The notes under the pieces are model-generated. The model saw only the letters and a program-made list of their open reading frames with translations, searched no databases and was not told where the DNA came from. A stretch of DNA of 5,915 nucleotides, taken from NCBI GenBank assembly GCA_945872015.1, contig CAMBYJ010000125.1:1-5915 (forward strand), in the 5' to 3' direction. Positions 1 through 5,915 of the stretch are shown here, piece after piece (the stretch's first letter is position 1; each line of letters starts with the position of its first letter). Both the position numbers and the translations under genes were made by a program. This DNA comes from Chitinophaga pinensis (GTDB taxonomy: Bacteria; Bacteroidota; Bacteroidia; AKYH767-A; OLB10).

Positions 1-273
1 ATGTCGTTTTTATTCAGAGGAAATATTACTGCACAAGACCAAAGTCAGGTGAAGCAGGCAGCAGCTCCCGTTCGTCAGGATTTAAGCAAGTTAAAAACTA
101 CGCACGAAGAATATCAGGGAGGCCCTTCTAACGGTGATGGAGTTCCGCAAAATCAATCAGCTCCTAAAAACGAACCTATCCGTAACGAAACAAAAGTACT
201 TCCAAATGATCCATGTCCTTGTGGCAGTGGAAAGAAGTACAAGAAATGTCACGGTGCAAGTAACGAAGGATAA
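1..273 (+). CDS. secA: SecA preprotein translocase ATPase, C-terminal fragment (5' end outside window)
   Basis: SecA is the ATP-driven motor that pushes unfolded preproteins through the SecYEG channel of the inner membrane. Only the last 90 residues lie here. The fragment has a disordered, Gln/Asn/Pro-rich linker (about residues 10-68) and then the SEC-C zinc motif at residues 71-84, reading PCPCGSGKKYKKCH, with ligands C72, C74, C83 and H84 in the CxCx8CH pattern that in SecA binds zinc and contacts SecB or the ribosome. The N-terminal stretch (SFLFRG) matches the last conserved part of Bacteroidota SecA just before the linker. The ATG at position 1 is almost certainly an internal methionine, because SecA proteins are normally about 900-1100 residues; the reading frame is open at the window edge. 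SEC-C motifs also occur in small unrelated proteins, but the linker and the preceding helix favour SecA. The next gene starts 18 bp after the stop with no terminator between, so read-through is plausible. Confidence 0.88.
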   Translation: MSFLFRGNITAQDQSQVKQAAAPVRQDLSKLKTTHEEYQGGPSNGDGVPQNQSAPKNEPIRNETKVLPNDPCPCGSGKKYKKCHGASNEG

Positions 274-291
274 TTAGCAACAAGATTTATT

Positions 292-846
292 ATGAGTACA
301 ACACATGAAATTTTATCGATAGATATTAATTCATGTGTTGCGCTTTATACCAAAGATTTGTACGCGTGGGCCTATTATAAAACAGGCGATAAATCGCTTT
401 CGGAAGATTTGGTACAGGATACTTTTTTAGCAGCTATAAAATCGCAAAAGAACTTTAAAGGAGATAGTGAAATTAAAACCTGGCTCTTCGGAATTCTAAA
501 GAATAAAATTGCCGATTATTTCCGAAAGGCTTCGAATAAAATTCCTTCTCACAATATTTTCTTTGATGGCGACAAATGGAGTGAAAAAGAAATTCCTGCT
601 TCGTGGAATATTTCAGAAGAGAAAGAATTATTAGATGATATTGCTTTTAAAAATGCGCTAGGCAATTGCATTGATAAATTACCTGCGGTTTGGAGCAGTG
701 TTATTCGAATGAAATTCATTGATGATCGTAAGACTGAAATCATTTGTGATGAAAATGGAATTAGCCCTAATAATTACTGGCAAATTATCCACCGTTCAAA
801 ACTACAGCTAAGAAAATGTCTCGAACAAAATTGGTTTAACGCATGA
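292..846 (+). CDS. ECF-family RNA polymerase sigma factor
   Basis: This 184-residue protein has the size and two-domain plan of an extracytoplasmic-function (group 4) sigma-70 factor, which directs RNA polymerase to a specific promoter set. Region 2 covers about residues 15-80 and includes the core-binding signature SEDLVQDTFLAAI (37-49) followed by the KTWLFGILKNKIADYFRK helix (62-79) that recognises and melts the -10 element. Region 4 covers about 118-182: LPAVWSSVIRMKF, then a helix-turn-helix ending in IIHRSKLQLRKCLEQNWF (165-182). That ending (usual form hRARlqLRxCLexxWF) is typical of ECF factors paired with small soluble zinc anti-sigma proteins, which agrees with the gene that follows and overlaps it by ATGA. 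The ATG at 292 gives a normal N-terminus; no Shine-Dalgarno sequence precedes it, as is usual in Bacteroidota. No promoter is evident in the 18-bp gap after secA, so it is either cotranscribed with secA or has a promoter inside the secA end. The regulon is unknown. Confidence 0.9.
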   Translation: MSTTHEILSIDINSCVALYTKDLYAWAYYKTGDKSLSEDLVQDTFLAAIKSQKNFKGDSEIKTWLFGILKNKIADYFRKASNKIPSHNIFFDGDKWSEKEIPASWNISEEKELLDDIAFKNALGNCIDKLPAVWSSVIRMKFIDDRKTEIICDENGISPNNYWQIIHRSKLQLRKCLEQNWFNA

Positions 847-1592
847 GTTCGTTACTACATACTATCATCTACTCTTGTGAGAAAGCTACTGCGTTAATAG
901 AAAAAATGCAGCTGCAAGAATTATCCTTGCAAGAAAAAATTCGCTTGCGATTTCATCTGTTATCTTGTAATCCTTGTAGAGAATATACGACTCAAAGTAA
1001 ATTAATTGACGATGCATTAAAAAAACACTTTGTCAATACATCAGAAATTCAAAATAAAAATCTGGAAAATAAAATACTAAACACACTTAATGCAATGAAT
1101 AATAAAGGCACTAATAATTTTGATTTTTACAAGAGCTTACTAAACGATTTAGAAGGTGAAACACTATTGCAAGAAGTAGAAACTGAAGAAGTAGTTAATT
1201 ATCCAATTGCAATAGTTGATGACAATCAGTCGTTCAGTTTAATCTTAAGCGATTACCTTTTAGATGAATGCAATTTACATTCGAAGAAGTACACTAACGG
1301 AAACGATTTTTTAAGCGAGTACAAAGCAGGTGATGATAGAATAATTATTCTTGATTATGATTTTGGAAAAGATAATGGTCCGAATGGATTAGTCATATTA
1401 AAATGCATCAAAGAGATAAATCCAATAGCCCGAGTAATCATGGTATCAGGACAAGATAATTTAGAAGTTGCTATTGAAACAATGCGTCAAGGTGCGGTAG
1501 ATTATTTTATCAAAACCAACAAGACCGTATTTCCTACGATTGTATGTTCGATTTTAAAATTAATCGACCTTGAAAAAATGCGATTGAATTAA
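843..1592 (+). CDS. Zinc-binding anti-sigma domain fused to a response-regulator receiver domain
   Basis: A 249-residue soluble protein with two recognisable parts. Residues 1-60 resemble the small zf-HC2/ZAS anti-sigma proteins encoded next to ECF factors: C12, then the LSLQEKIRLRFHLLSCNPCREY helix region, giving the Hx3Cx2C zinc motif H38-C42-C45 with C12 as likely fourth ligand. Residues 70-85 (NLENKILNTLNAMN) resemble the tail where stand-alone members end. After an Asn/Glu-rich linker comes a full receiver domain, about 120-245: acidic pair D126/D127, phospho-acceptor D171 (IIILDYDF), S202 (VMVSGQ-like strand), Y221 and K224. The spacings D127-D171-S202-K224 are close to those of CheY, so it should be phosphorylatable. 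There is no DNA-binding or enzymatic output domain and no transmembrane segment. The start codon overlaps the sigma stop (ATGA), implying translational coupling and a 1:1 partnership. Inferred role: cytoplasmic anti-sigma factor whose grip on the sigma factor is set by phosphorylation, and perhaps also by zinc-thiol redox state. No cognate kinase is in the window. The domain calls are firm; the mechanism is inference. Confidence 0.85.
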   Translation: MSSLLHTIIYSCEKATALIEKMQLQELSLQEKIRLRFHLLSCNPCREYTTQSKLIDDALKKHFVNTSEIQNKNLENKILNTLNAMNNKGTNNFDFYKSLLNDLEGETLLQEVETEEVVNYPIAIVDDNQSFSLILSDYLLDECNLHSKKYTNGNDFLSEYKAGDDRIIILDYDFGKDNGPNGLVILKCIKEINPIARVIMVSGQDNLEVAIETMRQGAVDYFIKTNKTVFPTIVCSILKLIDLEKMRLN

Positions 1593-1600
1593 TTTTGATT

Positions 1601-3139
1601 CTACCCAGCCCACCCTTCTCTATCTAAGCTTCGATATTGTATTGCTTCTGATACATGTTCGGTTTTAATGTCTTCGCTTCCTTCTAAATCGGCAATGGTG
1701 CGTGATACTTTAAGTATTCGATCATAAGCACGTGCCGAAAGTCCGAGTTTATCCATAGCTATTTTTAGCAATTCAGCACTATCATTATTTAACCTGCATA
1801 TTTGTCGTAACATGCGTGATGACATTTGTGCATTGGCATAAACTCCTATTTCATTTTTATAACGTTGCTCCTGAATTTCACGCGCAGTAATTACTCGAGC
1901 TCGTATATTTTCACTCGCCTCTGCTACTCTGCTTTTTGAAAGTTCATTAAACGGAACAGGAATAACTTCTACATGCAAATCGATACGATCGAGCAATGGA
2001 CCTGATAACCGATTTAAATATTTTTGTACAATACCTGGTGCACAAACACATTCCTTTTCGGGATGGTTGTAGTAACCACACGGACAAGGATTCATGCTGG
2101 AAACAAGCATAAAGCTTGCGGGATATTCTACAGAAAATTTAGCTCGCGAAATAGCCACCTTTCGTTCTTCGAGTGGTTGACGCATTACTTCTAAAACAGT
2201 TCTTTTAAACTCAGGTAATTCATCTAAAAACAAAACACCATTGTGCGCTAATGAAATCTCTCCTGGTTGCGGATATCCTCCACCGCCAACGAGTGCGATG
2301 TCGGAAATAGTATGATGCGGTGCACGGAAAGGCCTTGTCGTTATGATGCCTTTTTTAGCAGATGTTTTACCAACTATGGAGTGTATTTTTGTCGTCTCAA
2401 GTGATTCCTCTAATGTTAATGGAGGCAGTATTGTTGGAAGTCGTTTTGCCAACATGGTTTTACCTGCGCCAGGAGGACCAATCAGAATTACATTATGTCC
2501 GCCAGCTGCAGCAATCTCTAATGCTCGCTTAATGTTCTCTTGTCCTTTTACATCGGAAAAATCAACTTCTAGCTCCTGTTGATCTTTAATAAACTCTTCG
2601 CGTATATCCACTACCGTTACTTCCTTTTGTAAATCGCCTTCCAAGAAACTAACTACATCGGTGAGTGTTTCCATGCCATACACTTCTAAGCCCTGAACAA
2701 CGGCTGCTTCTCGTGCATTTTGCGCTGGAAGAATAATTCCTTTAAAGCCTTCCTTCTTAGCTTGAATAGCAATTGGCAAGGCGCCACGTACAGGAAGTAA
2801 TTGTCCATCGAGCGATAACTCGCCCATAATTATATACTCCGAAAAATCAGTTGTTTCAATTTGTCCTGAAGCAGAAAGAATGCATAGTGCAATTGGCAAA
2901 TCGTATGCGGAACCTTCTTTACGAATATCTGCAGGCGCCATATTAATAACGATACGTTTACCAGGCCATTTAAAGTTATTGGTCTTTAAAGCAGCTTCTA
3001 TACGTTGTTGACTTTCTTTAACTGCATTATCTGGCAAACCAACTAAGAATACTTTTACGCCATTGGCCATATGGACTTCAATAGCGATAGTAATTGCAGA
3101 GATACCATGCAGAGCACTGCCATAAGCTTTTACGAGCAT
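1601..3139 (-). CDS. yifB: YifB/ComM-family Mg-chelatase-like AAA+ ATPase
   Basis: A 512-residue protein of normal length for the YifB/ComM family. ComM of Vibrio cholerae is a hexameric helicase that promotes branch migration when transforming DNA is integrated; the role in Bacteroidota is not established and may be general recombination. Domains: an N-terminal Lon-protease-like (ChlI) domain at about 20-140, without a protease role in this family; an AAA+ core at about 195-400; and a Mg-chelatase C-terminal helical domain at about 405-507. Visible motifs are Walker A GPPGAGKT (221-228), the family insert RPFRAPHHT (269-277), Walker B VLFLDE (302-307), sensor-1 N350, a four-cysteine probable zinc site C352, C354, C364, C366, arginine finger R385 in LLDRIDL, and the sensor-2 region LSARAYDRILKVSRT (467-481). 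All key residues are present, so it looks functional. The ATG at 3139 gives the family's usual start (MLVKAYGSALHGI). The gene is monocistronic and converges on the sigma/anti-sigma pair with an 8-bp gap that contains no intrinsic terminator. Confidence 0.95.
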   Translation of the reverse strand: MLVKAYGSALHGISAITIAIEVHMANGVKVFLVGLPDNAVKESQQRIEAALKTNNFKWPGKRIVINMAPADIRKEGSAYDLPIALCILSASGQIETTDFSEYIIMGELSLDGQLLPVRGALPIAIQAKKEGFKGIILPAQNAREAAVVQGLEVYGMETLTDVVSFLEGDLQKEVTVVDIREEFIKDQQELEVDFSDVKGQENIKRALEIAAAGGHNVILIGPPGAGKTMLAKRLPTILPPLTLEESLETTKIHSIVGKTSAKKGIITTRPFRAPHHTISDIALVGGGGYPQPGEISLAHNGVLFLDELPEFKRTVLEVMRQPLEERKVAISRAKFSVEYPASFMLVSSMNPCPCGYYNHPEKECVCAPGIVQKYLNRLSGPLLDRIDLHVEVIPVPFNELSKSRVAEASENIRARVITAREIQEQRYKNEIGVYANAQMSSRMLRQICRLNNDSAELLKIAMDKLGLSARAYDRILKVSRTIADLEGSEDIKTEHVSEAIQYRSLDREGWAG

Positions 3140-3152
3140 TTTTTAAAAATTA

Positions 3153-3165
3153 TAATGGACCATTA
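3153..3165. other. 13-bp palindrome upstream of yifB, possible operator
   Basis: TAATGGACCATTA is a perfect inverted repeat around a single central base. It lies 13-25 bp before the yifB start codon, inside the presumed 5' leader, and is flanked by A/T runs. It could be a protein-binding site or a weak hairpin at the translation start. AT-rich palindromes of this size are common by chance, so this is tentative. Confidence 0.2.
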
Positions 3166-3188
3166 AAAAATGAAATCCGATGATGCTG

Positions 3189-3227
3189 CAAATGTAAGTA
3201 CCAAAAAGTAAAATATCCGACAACAAA
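3189..3227 (-). promoter_or_regulatory. Candidate Bacteroidota promoter for yifB
   Basis: On the minus strand, 3196-3189 reads TACATTTG, an exact match to the Bacteroidota housekeeping -7 element TAnnTTTG. A TTTG that could serve as the -33 element lies at 3227-3224, but the 27-bp spacing is longer than the usual 17-23 bp, so the -33 assignment is uncertain. Transcription would start about 45 bp before the yifB ATG. The match was found by eye in the only intergenic region that can hold this promoter. Confidence 0.45.
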
Positions 3228-3240
3228 CGTTTAAGTTCAT

Positions 3241-3270
3241 AAAAAAATCCCGGCCTTTATGGGACCGGGA
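3241..3270 (-). terminator. Intrinsic terminator of the T9SS cargo gene
   Basis: Read on the minus strand, a GC-rich stem TCCCGG...CCGGGA (arms 3265-3270 and 3248-3253, 11-nt loop that can pair partly inside) is followed at once by seven T residues (3247-3241). It begins 21 bp after the stop codon at 3292. This is a textbook rho-independent terminator, and it separates the T9SS gene from yifB, which is transcribed in the same direction. The U-tract side shows that it serves the minus strand. Confidence 0.85.
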
Positions 3271-3291
3271 CTTTCCTTTGATTTTGAAAAA

Positions 3292-5915
3292 TTAGTACAC
3301 AAACTTTCTGCTTACAGCATCACTATCGTTGCGAATGATGATGAAATACAGTCCGTGAGGTAAGCTTGCATTTAATTTAATTCTATTTGAGCCATTGATG
3401 GCTGCTACACCTGATTCTGAATAAATCACACGACCTGAAACATCGGTAATCTCAACATTAACTGGCATCTCAGAATTATACATGAAATCTACGTTGATAT
3501 CATTTGAAACAGAAACATCTGAATAGATATTAGTGATATCGAATGGAGCTCTGCTTCCAAACCAAACGGCTTGCGGATCTGAATAAGTAAAATCACCATT
3601 GAAATCCGTTTGCTTTAAACGATAGTATTGTAAACCATAAACTGGCTTCTCATCATACGTGGTATAATCTAATAAGATATTACTATTGTGCATGTAAGAG
3701 AACACCTTATCAATAAAGCTGTATTCGTTTAAGTCGGTCGTTCTTTCTACGGTGAAATAATCATTATCTACTTCTGATGCTGTTGTCCAATCTAAACGAA
3801 CACGCTTTCCATCTGGACGAGCTTTGAAATCAACTAACTCGATTGGAAGTGGAGTTGTATTAATAGCAATTGTCCATGGCGTGAAATTACCAACAGGTGC
3901 TGATGGCGTAAAGTATGGGGCTTGTAAAGTTGGTACAGTTGGCCAGTCCCAGCTTGTAACACGCACGCTATCTGAATTCGCTGCAGTTATTAATCCGTAA
4001 GACTGTGAATAACTTGTAGTCGTCTGAGCTTGATTATACGCTTGTGCCGCACCACCGGTAGGAGCACCAGTCACCATTGCAGGACCAGTTGGAACTCCTG
4101 TTGCTGTACCAGCAATTGTAAATGTTGTTGCAGTTGGCCTACTGGTAATAACTGCATTTGACACATTATATCCTGGCACAACACCAAATCCTGATATTGT
4201 TACGGTTTGACCAACTGATAAATTATTAGCAGCCGTAGTGGTAAAAGTCATTACAGTACCAGTGCCACTTGCAGTTGACAACGAATATGCTGTTCCTCCT
4301 GCAATACCAGTCGCAGTCGATGAACCTGCTGATACACCTGTTTGAGTTCCCGCAACTGTAAATGTTGTTGTTGTTGGTGTACTTGTTATTACAGCATTAA
4401 TCACATTGTACCCAGCAGGAGTCATTGCACCGGCAATAGTTACTGCCTGACCTGCAACAAAAGTGTGGGCAGCACCTGTTGTATAAGTTATTACTGAACC
4501 AGTACCTGCTGCTGAAGTTACAGTTGAAACATTGGTTGTTCCAACGGCTGAAATACGTAACCATGATAAACCATAAGCACGCCAAGGCTGAGCAGCACCT
4601 GGCCTAAACGCACTCATTCCTGTTGGACGTTCAGAAACCTGAGGGGCTGTTGCATTAGTTGAGAAACGCATGGTGATGTCTGCCACAGGATAATTAGCTG
4701 CAGGGTTTTGAGGACCTGTTTTACCAATCATCCAATAACGATCTACTGTATTTGCAGAATTTGGAGTAGTAGAATTAAACAAATCTAAATGGGTTACAGT
4801 TGGAGGATCCGTTATTGGTGCATTACCAAGCCAATATTTTGTTCCGGCTTTAAACACACCCATATCACCTTGCTTGTGTGTAAATGTTAATGGAATATAC
4901 GTTATTGCTGGAACTGCACTAACAGTATCCAGTCTACTTCCAAATGGAATTGTTCTAGTTAATGCTGGTGCTACATAACTACCAATCGTCCAATTTACAA
5001 TCGAATTAGGATTTTCACTGATTAATAAACCTGTACCAGCAGTTGCGCTGCCTTGAATAGTTCTCGAAAATGCATTTGGATTTGACCATGTCATAGCTAA
5101 TGGTCGTCCATTCATAATCATCTGCCCTGTCCCTAAGAAGAAGGTATCTTGAATGGAAACTGAATCGCTATTTAAAACAATTGGGCGGTTAGCTGCTGAT
5201 TTAGCCATACTAAAGGTATAGAATGGTACTGCACGTGTTCCACCGATAAACTGCGTCCTTGAACTATCCATCACAAACAAACTCTTACCTGCATTGAAAG
5301 GACCATTATTGGTAAAGTTACCTTGCACCACCAATTTAGGCTTACCATAAGGACGATCCCAAATGAATGTTGCATTTGGACGAAGCGACATTAATGCACT
5401 TGCTGTATTTGCTGTATTTGCAACAGGAGAACCGTTACCCGTTATGTCTAGTGCAACCTGACCAACAAAAGCACCTGCCGCAGGTATAGTTTGAACCGAT
5501 GTCAATAAACGACCTAAAACCAATGTTGAGTTACGACCTGTCGATTGGGTAATATCAATATAGTCATTGTTTGCTGATCCAGTTGAAGCGGGATTTGTAA
5601 ATGTATATTGAATCACAATATTATTTACCCCATTCCATATAATTGGTGTTGCTAAAGTAAATGTATTTACACCGAATACAATTGGCTGATTGGCATTGGT
5701 ATAAACGTTAGTAACACCAGTAATGGGCACTGTATTAGTGAATGCATTTGGTACCGCAGCACTATTAACAAATCCAATGGCAAAATTCTGATAAAAACGA
5801 GTAGCGACTGTTAAGTCATTATTTTTTACGTTTAATTGAATGGCTGTAATCCTATCACCACTTTGCAAACCCAACAGAGCTAAGTCACTTGCTAAATAAA
5901 TAATCTGACTTTGAC
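3292..5915 (-). CDS. Large T9SS-secreted surface protein with C-terminal sorting domain (5' end outside window)
   Basis: The frame stays open to the window edge (upstream residues read SQIIYLASDLALL), so the N-terminus and signal peptide are missing; the visible part is about 874 residues. Numbering here starts at the TTG codon at 5874. Modules: residues before 1 to about 145 resemble the Bacteroidota extracellular module with the form 'qYlytAsEL..aGl..G.Itsi.fnv'; about 165-335 is a beta-rich stretch (NGPFNAGKSLFVMDSSRTQFIGGT) of the kind found in adhesin-like passengers; 453-603 holds two 80-residue tandem repeats; 675-770 is a fibronectin-III-like module (PLPIELVDF, LDWTTASEVDNDYFTVER, YYRLKQTDFNGDFTYS); about 780-860 is the type A T9SS sorting domain (VNVEITDVSGRVIYSE, LPHGLYFIIIRN, ending RKFVY). 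Such proteins cross the inner membrane by Sec, cross the outer membrane by T9SS, and have the C-terminal domain removed during surface attachment or release. No enzymatic motif is visible, so an adhesin or structural surface role is the best guess. A terminator follows the stop codon. Confidence 0.9.
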   Translation of the reverse strand, partial: QSQIIYLASDLALLGLQSGDRITAIQLNVKNNDLTVATRFYQNFAIGFVNSAAVPNAFTNTVPITGVTNVYTNANQPIVFGVNTFTLATPIIWNGVNNIVIQYTFTNPASTGSANNDYIDITQSTGRNSTLVLGRLLTSVQTIPAAGAFVGQVALDITGNGSPVANTANTASALMSLRPNATFIWDRPYGKPKLVVQGNFTNNGPFNAGKSLFVMDSSRTQFIGGTRAVPFYTFSMAKSAANRPIVLNSDSVSIQDTFFLGTGQMIMNGRPLAMTWSNPNAFSRTIQGSATAGTGLLISENPNSIVNWTIGSYVAPALTRTIPFGSRLDTVSAVPAITYIPLTFTHKQGDMGVFKAGTKYWLGNAPITDPPTVTHLDLFNSTTPNSANTVDRYWMIGKTGPQNPAANYPVADITMRFSTNATAPQVSERPTGMSAFRPGAAQPWRAYGLSWLRISAVGTTNVSTVTSAAGTGSVITYTTGAAHTFVAGQAVTIAGAMTPAGYNVINAVITSTPTTTTFTVAGTQTGVSAGSSTATGIAGGTAYSLSTASGTGTVMTFTTTAANNLSVGQTVTISGFGVVPGYNVSNAVITSRPTATTFTIAGTATGVPTGPAMVTGAPTGGAAQAYNQAQTTTSYSQSYGLITAANSDSVRVTSWDWPTVPTLQAPYFTPSAPVGNFTPWTIAINTTPLPIELVDFKARPDGKRVRLDWTTASEVDNDYFTVERTTDLNEYSFIDKVFSYMHNSNILLDYTTYDEKPVYGLQYYRLKQTDFNGDFTYSDPQAVWFGSRAPFDITNIYSDVSVSNDINVDFMYNSEMPVNVEITDVSGRVIYSESGVAAINGSNRIKLNASLPHGLYFIIIRNDSDAVSRKFVY
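4066..4518 (-). repeat. Two tandem 80-residue (240-bp period) repeats inside the T9SS protein
   Basis: Copy 1 is encoded at 4518-4306 (residues 453-523) and copy 2 at 4278-4066 (residues 533-603). They align without gaps at an offset of exactly 80 residues, with 41 of 71 positions identical by manual count. Shared blocks include GQ-VTI-G, GYNV-NAVITS-PT-TTFT and AGT-TGV. At DNA level the copies are clearly diverged, with only short identical runs such as GTAAATGTTGTTG on the plus strand, so the duplication is not recent. The pattern (G-VTI-G...YN...V-S-PT-TTFT) resembles beta-sandwich repeats found in phage tail and bacterial surface proteins. Confidence 0.85.
5401..5421 (-). repeat. Short 9-bp tandem repeat in coding sequence
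   Basis: TGCTGTATT occurs twice in direct succession, followed by a third partial copy (TGC). It encodes the NTANTA stretch at about residues 153-158 of the T9SS protein. The unit is a multiple of three, so copy-number change would alter length without shifting the frame. It is probably incidental low-complexity sequence. Confidence 0.5.

Noticed and set aside
1..3. ATG at the first base as the start of a small 90-residue SEC-C protein
   Set aside because: The sequence before the linker matches the SecA C-terminal region, so this is an internal Met of a gene cut by the window edge.
549..743. Minus-strand open frame opposite the sigma gene
   Set aside because: It is an antisense shadow of a well-supported ECF gene, without a recognisable domain.
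1593..1600. Possible bidirectional terminator between the convergent genes
   Set aside because: The gap is only 8 bp and no GC-rich stem with a U-tract is visible around it.
2343..2582. Plus-strand open frame inside yifB
   Set aside because: It lies opposite the Walker A region of a complete AAA+ gene and its translation has no family features.
4066..4518. CRISPR-like or mobile-element repeats
   Set aside because: The two copies are long, diverged, in frame and conserved at protein level, with no spacers, terminal inverted repeats or transposase.
4397..4585. Cys-rich 62-codon frame on the minus strand
   Set aside because: It is an alternate frame of the repeat region of the T9SS gene; its Cys/Ser/Asn-rich composition comes from frame-shifted reading of Thr/Ala/Val-rich codons.
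5401..5421. Phase-variable simple repeat
   Set aside because: There are only about 2.3 copies of a 9-bp unit, and length change would not shift the frame.
5872..5874. TTG as the start codon of the T9SS gene
   Set aside because: The frame is open to the window edge, and the upstream residues (IIYLASDLALL) belong to the same conserved module, so the true start lies outside.

Overview
The window looks like a chromosomal segment from a member of the Bacteroidota, probably a Chitinophagales-, Sphingobacteriales- or Flavobacteriales-like environmental lineage. The evidence is a type IX secretion (T9SS) cargo protein with the typical C-terminal sorting domain and passenger modules of this phylum, AT-rich DNA, start codons without Shine-Dalgarno sequences, and a good match to the Bacteroidota -7 promoter element (TAnnTTTG). 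There are no rRNA, tRNA, CRISPR or insertion-sequence signals.

Layout. (1) Positions 1-273, plus strand: the last 90 codons of secA, cut by the window edge and ending in the zinc-binding SEC-C motif. (2) Positions 292-846, plus strand, 18 bp downstream: an ECF-type sigma factor. (3) Positions 843-1592, plus strand, overlapping the sigma gene by ATGA: a two-part protein whose N-terminus is a small zinc-binding anti-sigma domain (ZAS/zf-HC2 type) and whose C-terminus is a complete response-regulator receiver (REC) domain. (4) Positions 1601-3139, minus strand, convergent with an 8-bp gap: a full-length YifB/ComM-family AAA+ ATPase. (5) Positions 3140-3291: intergenic, with a promoter candidate and a small palindrome for yifB and an intrinsic terminator for the next gene. 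(6) Positions 3292-5915, minus strand: a large T9SS-secreted surface protein, open at its 5' end, carrying two tandem 80-residue repeats.

The most interesting unit is the ECF sigma factor plus anti-sigma/receiver fusion. The second gene joins the likely direct inhibitor of the sigma factor to a phosphorylatable receiver on one chain. This suggests a compact circuit in which a histidine kinase outside the window controls an alternative sigma factor through phosphorylation of its own anti-sigma factor. That is analogous in logic to, but different in parts from, the PhyR-NepR-EcfG partner switch of Alphaproteobacteria. The mechanism is inference; the domain architecture and the conserved residues can be read directly from the sequence. 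The secA, yifB and T9SS genes show no clear functional link to this circuit beyond proximity.
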